The position numbers and the translations under genes are program-made. Below, piece after piece: positions 6,294-8,898 of a DNA stretch of 8,898 nucleotides. Within the stretch, counting starts at the first letter, position 1. The number at the start of each line of letters is the position of its first letter. Source of the DNA: an uncultured Rhizobiaceae group bacterium (lineage in GTDB: Bacteria > Pseudomonadota > Alphaproteobacteria > Rhizobiales > Rhizobiaceae); assembly GCA_937923355.1 (NCBI GenBank), contig CALAIO010000005.1:1-8898 (forward strand), given 5' to 3'. Below the pieces are notes generated by a model that ran no database searches, was not told the DNA's origin, and saw only the letters and a program-made list of their open reading frames with translations.

Positions 6294-6944
6294 ATGAAAA
6301 AAACTCTTTTTGGTGCATTGGCACTACTTGCAACTACAGCGCCAGCATTGGCGCACCACCCATTAGCTGGCCAGCCGATGGAAACTTTCTCACAAGGTCT
6401 GCTTTCGGGCATCGGTCACCCGTTATTGGGCTTTGATCACTTGTTCTTCGTCATCGCAGTTGGCGTTGCAGCGCTTTACACTGGTTTTGCCCGCACAGCA
6501 CCTGCAGCTTACATTGCTGCAATGCTTATTGGTTGTGTAATGATGGCAAACGGCATTGGTCTTCCAATGAAGGAAGCAGTGATTGGTTTCTCATTATTGG
6601 CTGTTGGCTATATCGTTCTTTCTGGCCGTGCACTTAGCATGTCACTTGCATTGCCAATCTTTGCAGTATTCGGTCTGTTCCACGGTTCAGCATTTGGTGA
6701 CTCAATCGTAGCCCAAGAGGCTGCAATTGGTGGTTCTGTTCTAATCGGCTATCTTTTAGGTCTGGGTGCGCTTCAATATGCAGTCGCACTTGGCGCTGGT
6801 TGGGTTGTGAAGAATGTATTCAACGCAACTGAAGCAACTGCAATGAACGCACGCCTAACAGGTGCTCTTGTTGCCGGAATGGGCGTGTTCCTAACATTGG
6901 AAGCAGCAGAAGGCGCAGCATTCGCAGCCCTTGGCCTTGGCTAA
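6294..6944 (+). CDS. hupE: HupE/UreJ family cobalt/nickel permease (216 aa)
   Basis: Predicted secondary permease for cobalt (or nickel) in the inner membrane. The B12 riboswitch favours cobalt supply for cobalamin synthesis. I chose ATG 6294 over the in-frame ATG 6279: GAAGGGGA ends five bases before 6294, whereas starting at 6279 would place that site inside the coding sequence. From 6294 the protein begins MKKTLFGALALLATTAPALA, a signal peptide cleaved after A20, exposing HHP at the mature N-terminus as is typical of the family. The signature HPLLGFDHLFFVIAVG is at 42-57 (H42, D48, H49), and FHGSAFG at 129-135 carries a second conserved histidine. About six hydrophobic segments follow the signal peptide. 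Stop TAA; a strong terminator follows 26 bases later, making this a single-gene unit. Metal specificity is inferred from the riboswitch, not from residues. Confidence 0.93.
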   Translation: MKKTLFGALALLATTAPALAHHPLAGQPMETFSQGLLSGIGHPLLGFDHLFFVIAVGVAALYTGFARTAPAAYIAAMLIGCVMMANGIGLPMKEAVIGFSLLAVGYIVLSGRALSMSLALPIFAVFGLFHGSAFGDSIVAQEAAIGGSVLIGYLLGLGALQYAVALGAGWVVKNVFNATEATAMNARLTGALVAGMGVFLTLEAAEGAAFAALGLG

Positions 6945-6970
6945 TAAGCTTAAAACATAATATTCTAATC

Positions 6971-7006
6971 AAGAGGCATGGACTTATCGTTCATGCCTCT
7001 TTTTTT
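6971..7006 (+). terminator. Rho-independent terminator of hupE
   Basis: AAGAGGCATG (6971-6980) pairs perfectly with CATGCCTCTT (6992-7001). Three more pairs (G-U, A-U, C-G) continue inward to a 5-base loop TTATC, giving a 13-bp stem. A run of seven T residues (7000-7006) follows. It insulates the MoxR gene from the B12-controlled transcript. Confidence 0.93.
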
Positions 7007-7023
7007 ATACCCAACAACGCGCT

Positions 7024-7033
7024 AGTTTAAACT
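7024..7033. repeat. 10-bp palindrome upstream of the MoxR gene
   Basis: AGTTTAAACT is a perfect 10-bp palindrome between the hupE terminator and the MoxR ribosome binding site. It could be a small operator, but a 10-base palindrome is also expected by chance now and then in a window this size. Confidence 0.25.
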
Positions 7034-7055
7034 AATCATTGTTGGAGATTATAAA

Positions 7056-7958
7056 ATGGCGCAATTGCCTGTAAGCATTGATGAAACAGAAACGCTTCTT
7101 TCAGGCGAGGGCTATGTAGCAGACCGTTCATTAGCCACCGTGCTATATCTCGCGCTTAAAATGGGAAAGCCGTTATTTTTAGAAGGCGAGGCGGGCGTCG
7201 GCAAAACCGAAATCGCCAAGGTTCTAAGTTCAGCATTGGATAGGCCTCTAATCCGTTTACAATGCTATGAGGGCTTGGACGTTTCATCTGCCGTTTATGA
7301 ATGGAACTATGCTGCCCAAATGGTTGAAATCAGAATGCGCGAAGCTTCCAGCGATAAGGCATCATTGAACGAAGGCGTGTTTACGGATGAATTCCTGATC
7401 AAACGTCCATTGCTGCAAGCGCTGGAAGGCGAAGTTGGTAAAGCGCCAGTTTTATTGATTGATGAACTGGACAGAACAGACGAAGCTTTTGAAGCGTTCC
7501 TTTTGGAAATCCTTTCAGACTTCCAGGTGACCATACCAGAACTTGGCACGATTAAAGCCGCAGAACTACCCATTGTCATCATCACCACGAACAGAACAAG
7601 AGAAATTCACGACGCACTAAAACGCCGTTGTCTTTATCACTGGGTTGATTACCCAGATGCAGAACGTGAATTGGCAATCGTCCATTCCAAAGTCCCGCAA
7701 GCAAGCGAAAATCTTGCAAAAGAAGTCGTGGCCTACGTGCAGAAACTCCGCCAACAAGACCTGTTCAAAAACCCAGGTGTTGCCGAGACGCTAGACTGGG
7801 CAAGTGCTTTGATTGAGCTAGACAAGGTAGCCATAGATCCGCAAGGGGTATCAGATACCATTGGTGTATTGCTGAAATACCAGGACGACATTGCGCAGAT
7901 CAGTTCCAGCGAAGGGCAACAGATATTGAGCGATGTTAAGAAGGAATTGGCTAGCTAA
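7056..7958 (+). CDS. MoxR family AAA+ ATPase, CoxD-like (300 aa)
   Basis: ATP-driven chaperone subunit of the MoxR class; these ATPases work with VWA-domain partners to mature metal- or cofactor-containing enzymes. Walker A GEAGVGKT is at 44-51 (K50). Walker B VLLIDELDR is at 132-140 (D136, E137). Sensor 1 ITTNRTREI is at 176-184 (N179), with candidate arginine-finger residues in LKRRC (188-192). The lid/sensor 2 region PGVAETLDWASAL is at 240-252. The size is normal for CoxD-type MoxR proteins. GGAG (7044-7047) eight bases before the ATG is a good ribosome binding site. The only space for a promoter is the roughly 50 bases after the hupE terminator, which contain a 10-bp palindrome but no clear -35/-10 pair. 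The stop codon overlaps the start of the VWA gene (TAATG), so the two are almost surely one operon. The client enzyme is not visible here. Confidence 0.94.
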   Translation: MAQLPVSIDETETLLSGEGYVADRSLATVLYLALKMGKPLFLEGEAGVGKTEIAKVLSSALDRPLIRLQCYEGLDVSSAVYEWNYAAQMVEIRMREASSDKASLNEGVFTDEFLIKRPLLQALEGEVGKAPVLLIDELDRTDEAFEAFLLEILSDFQVTIPELGTIKAAELPIVIITTNRTREIHDALKRRCLYHWVDYPDAERELAIVHSKVPQASENLAKEVVAYVQKLRQQDLFKNPGVAETLDWASALIELDKVAIDPQGVSDTIGVLLKYQDDIAQISSSEGQQILSDVKKELAS

Positions 7959-8898
7959 TGAATGTGGCTGCTAACCCCTCAGGCAAGCTGGCCGAAAACA
8001 TCCTCTACTTCTCCCGCACCCTTCGCGCGGCGGGGATGAAGCTTGGACCTTCTTCGGTGGTGGATTGTGTTCGTGCAGTTGAGGCGGGTGGCATATCTGA
8101 TCGTGATGACTTTTACTGGACGCTGCATAGTGTTCTAGTCACCCGCAAGGAAGATATGGTTGTTTTTGAGCAGGCGTTTAATCTCTTCTGGCGCTCGCGG
8201 GAACTGGTTGAGAAAATGATACAGATGTTCTCACCCCAGATGCGTGAGGATGATAATCGCGAAAAGCCCAAGGCTGGTGAAAGCCGTGTCTCTGAAGCGA
8301 TGTTTGCAGGACAAGAACAGCATAAAGAATTTGAACGTCCTGAAATAGAAATTGATGCACAATTTACAACGTCTGCACGTGAGGTTTTGCGCGAAAAAGA
8401 CTTTGCACAAATGACAGTTGCTGAAATTGCTCAGGCCAAGCGTGAGATGGCCAAGATGACCTTGCCGCTCAATGAAGTCAGAACCAGACGCTTTCAGCCG
8501 GTAAATCGTATTGCAAAATCTGATCCACGCCGAATGCTTGCTAAAGCAATGCGTACGGGCGGTGATCTGGTTTTGCCACAGTTTCGCGAACCTAAAATGA
8601 TTGAGCCTCCAGTTGTAATCCTTGCCGATATTTCAGGCTCCATGAGCCAATATTCACGTACTTTCCTGCATTTTTTCCACGCACTCTCAGAAAACCGCCG
8701 TCACGTGCATACGTTTTTGTTCGGCACGCGTCTGACGAATGTCACGCGCCAACTCAAGATGAAAGACCCGGACGTGGCACTTGATGAATGCGCCAATGCG
8801 GTTGAAGACTGGTCGGGTGGTACGCGCATTGGCGAAACCTTGCACGAGTTTAACCGCCTATGGTCAAGACGCGTATTGGGGCAGGGTGCGGTTGTGCT
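7958..8898 (+). CDS. VWA domain protein, CoxE-like (partial, 313 codons visible)
   Basis: Open frame starting at ATG 7958, overlapping the MoxR stop by one base, and running off the right edge without a stop, so the C-terminus is missing. The beginning reads MNVAANPSGKLAENILYFSRTLRAAGMKLGP, a helical N-terminal domain as in CoxE proteins (COG3552 type). A charged linker covers about residues 95-135. The von Willebrand A domain begins near 217 with VVILADISGSMSQYSRTF: the metal-binding DxSxS motif is D224, S226, S228. The third MIDAS element is T289 in SGGTRIGETL. No signal peptide or membrane segment is visible, so it should act in the cytoplasm with the MoxR ATPase. Both the metal site and the gene order argue for a working AAA+/VWA pair. 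CoxE proteins are usually near 400 residues, so roughly 80-100 residues probably lie outside. Confidence 0.93.
   Translation, partial: MNVAANPSGKLAENILYFSRTLRAAGMKLGPSSVVDCVRAVEAGGISDRDDFYWTLHSVLVTRKEDMVVFEQAFNLFWRSRELVEKMIQMFSPQMREDDNREKPKAGESRVSEAMFAGQEQHKEFERPEIEIDAQFTTSAREVLREKDFAQMTVAEIAQAKREMAKMTLPLNEVRTRRFQPVNRIAKSDPRRMLAKAMRTGGDLVLPQFREPKMIEPPVVILADISGSMSQYSRTFLHFFHALSENRRHVHTFLFGTRLTNVTRQLKMKDPDVALDECANAVEDWSGGTRIGETLHEFNRLWSRRVLGQGAVV

Noticed and set aside
6176..6412. Minus-strand open frame of 78 codons over the riboswitch leader
   Set aside because: It overlaps the B12 leader and the hupE signal peptide in antisense; no coding features.
7056..8898. AAA+/VWA pair beside a cobalt permease read as cobaltochelatase CobS/CobT
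   Set aside because: The ATPase has the MoxR-type Walker A GEAGVGKT and lacks the CobS N-terminal segment as I know it. The VWA protein has CoxE-like architecture, and a strong terminator separates the pair from the B12-controlled hupE.
1..8898. Defence system, prophage, CRISPR or mobile element
   Set aside because: No direct-repeat array, integrase, transposase, toxin-antitoxin or nuclease frame is seen; all long frames are assigned to metabolic, transport or chaperone families.

Overview
The window looks like chromosomal DNA of an alphaproteobacterium, most likely a Hyphomicrobiales (Rhizobiales) member with only moderate GC (about 45% in the 60-base rows I counted). This rests on family content: a DUF2259-type secreted protein, a MoxR/CoxE pair, a B12-riboswitch-controlled HupE and a P1-family peptidase. 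The genus is not determined. No transposase, integrase, phage gene, CRISPR array, tRNA or rRNA is visible. Genes are densely packed.

Layout. On the minus strand at the left are purB (adenylosuccinate lyase) and, upstream of it, a small intact alpha/beta hydrolase that is AT-richer than its neighbours. A divergent 166-base gap carries a candidate promoter overlapped by a perfect 8-bp inverted repeat. It leads into a plus-strand gene for a small exported serine hydrolase with a GHSLGG motif. That gene converges, with only 4 bases between stop codons, on a minus-strand cluster read right to left: a periplasmic type 1 substrate-binding protein, a P1/DmpA-NylC-like self-processing peptidase 7 bases later, and a DUF2259 secreted protein 50 bases later. 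No permease or ATPase accompanies the binding protein.

From about 5.9 kb everything is on the plus strand. A cobalamin riboswitch leader of roughly 300 bases controls hupE, a predicted cobalt/nickel permease. Its ribosome binding site can be paired with a nearby pyrimidine-rich segment, which suggests translational control. A strong intrinsic terminator ends the hupE unit. A MoxR-family AAA+ ATPase follows, overlapping by one base a VWA-domain protein of the CoxE type that runs off the right edge. The pair is a predicted AAA+/VWA chaperone machine for metalloenzyme maturation.

Most of the window is ordinary core and near-core metabolism. I do not see a clearly new system. The points most worth a second look are the riboswitch expression platform, the orphan binding protein coupled to a self-processing hydrolase, the MoxR/CoxE pair without visible client genes, and a 12-base complementarity between the two ends of the purB transcript.
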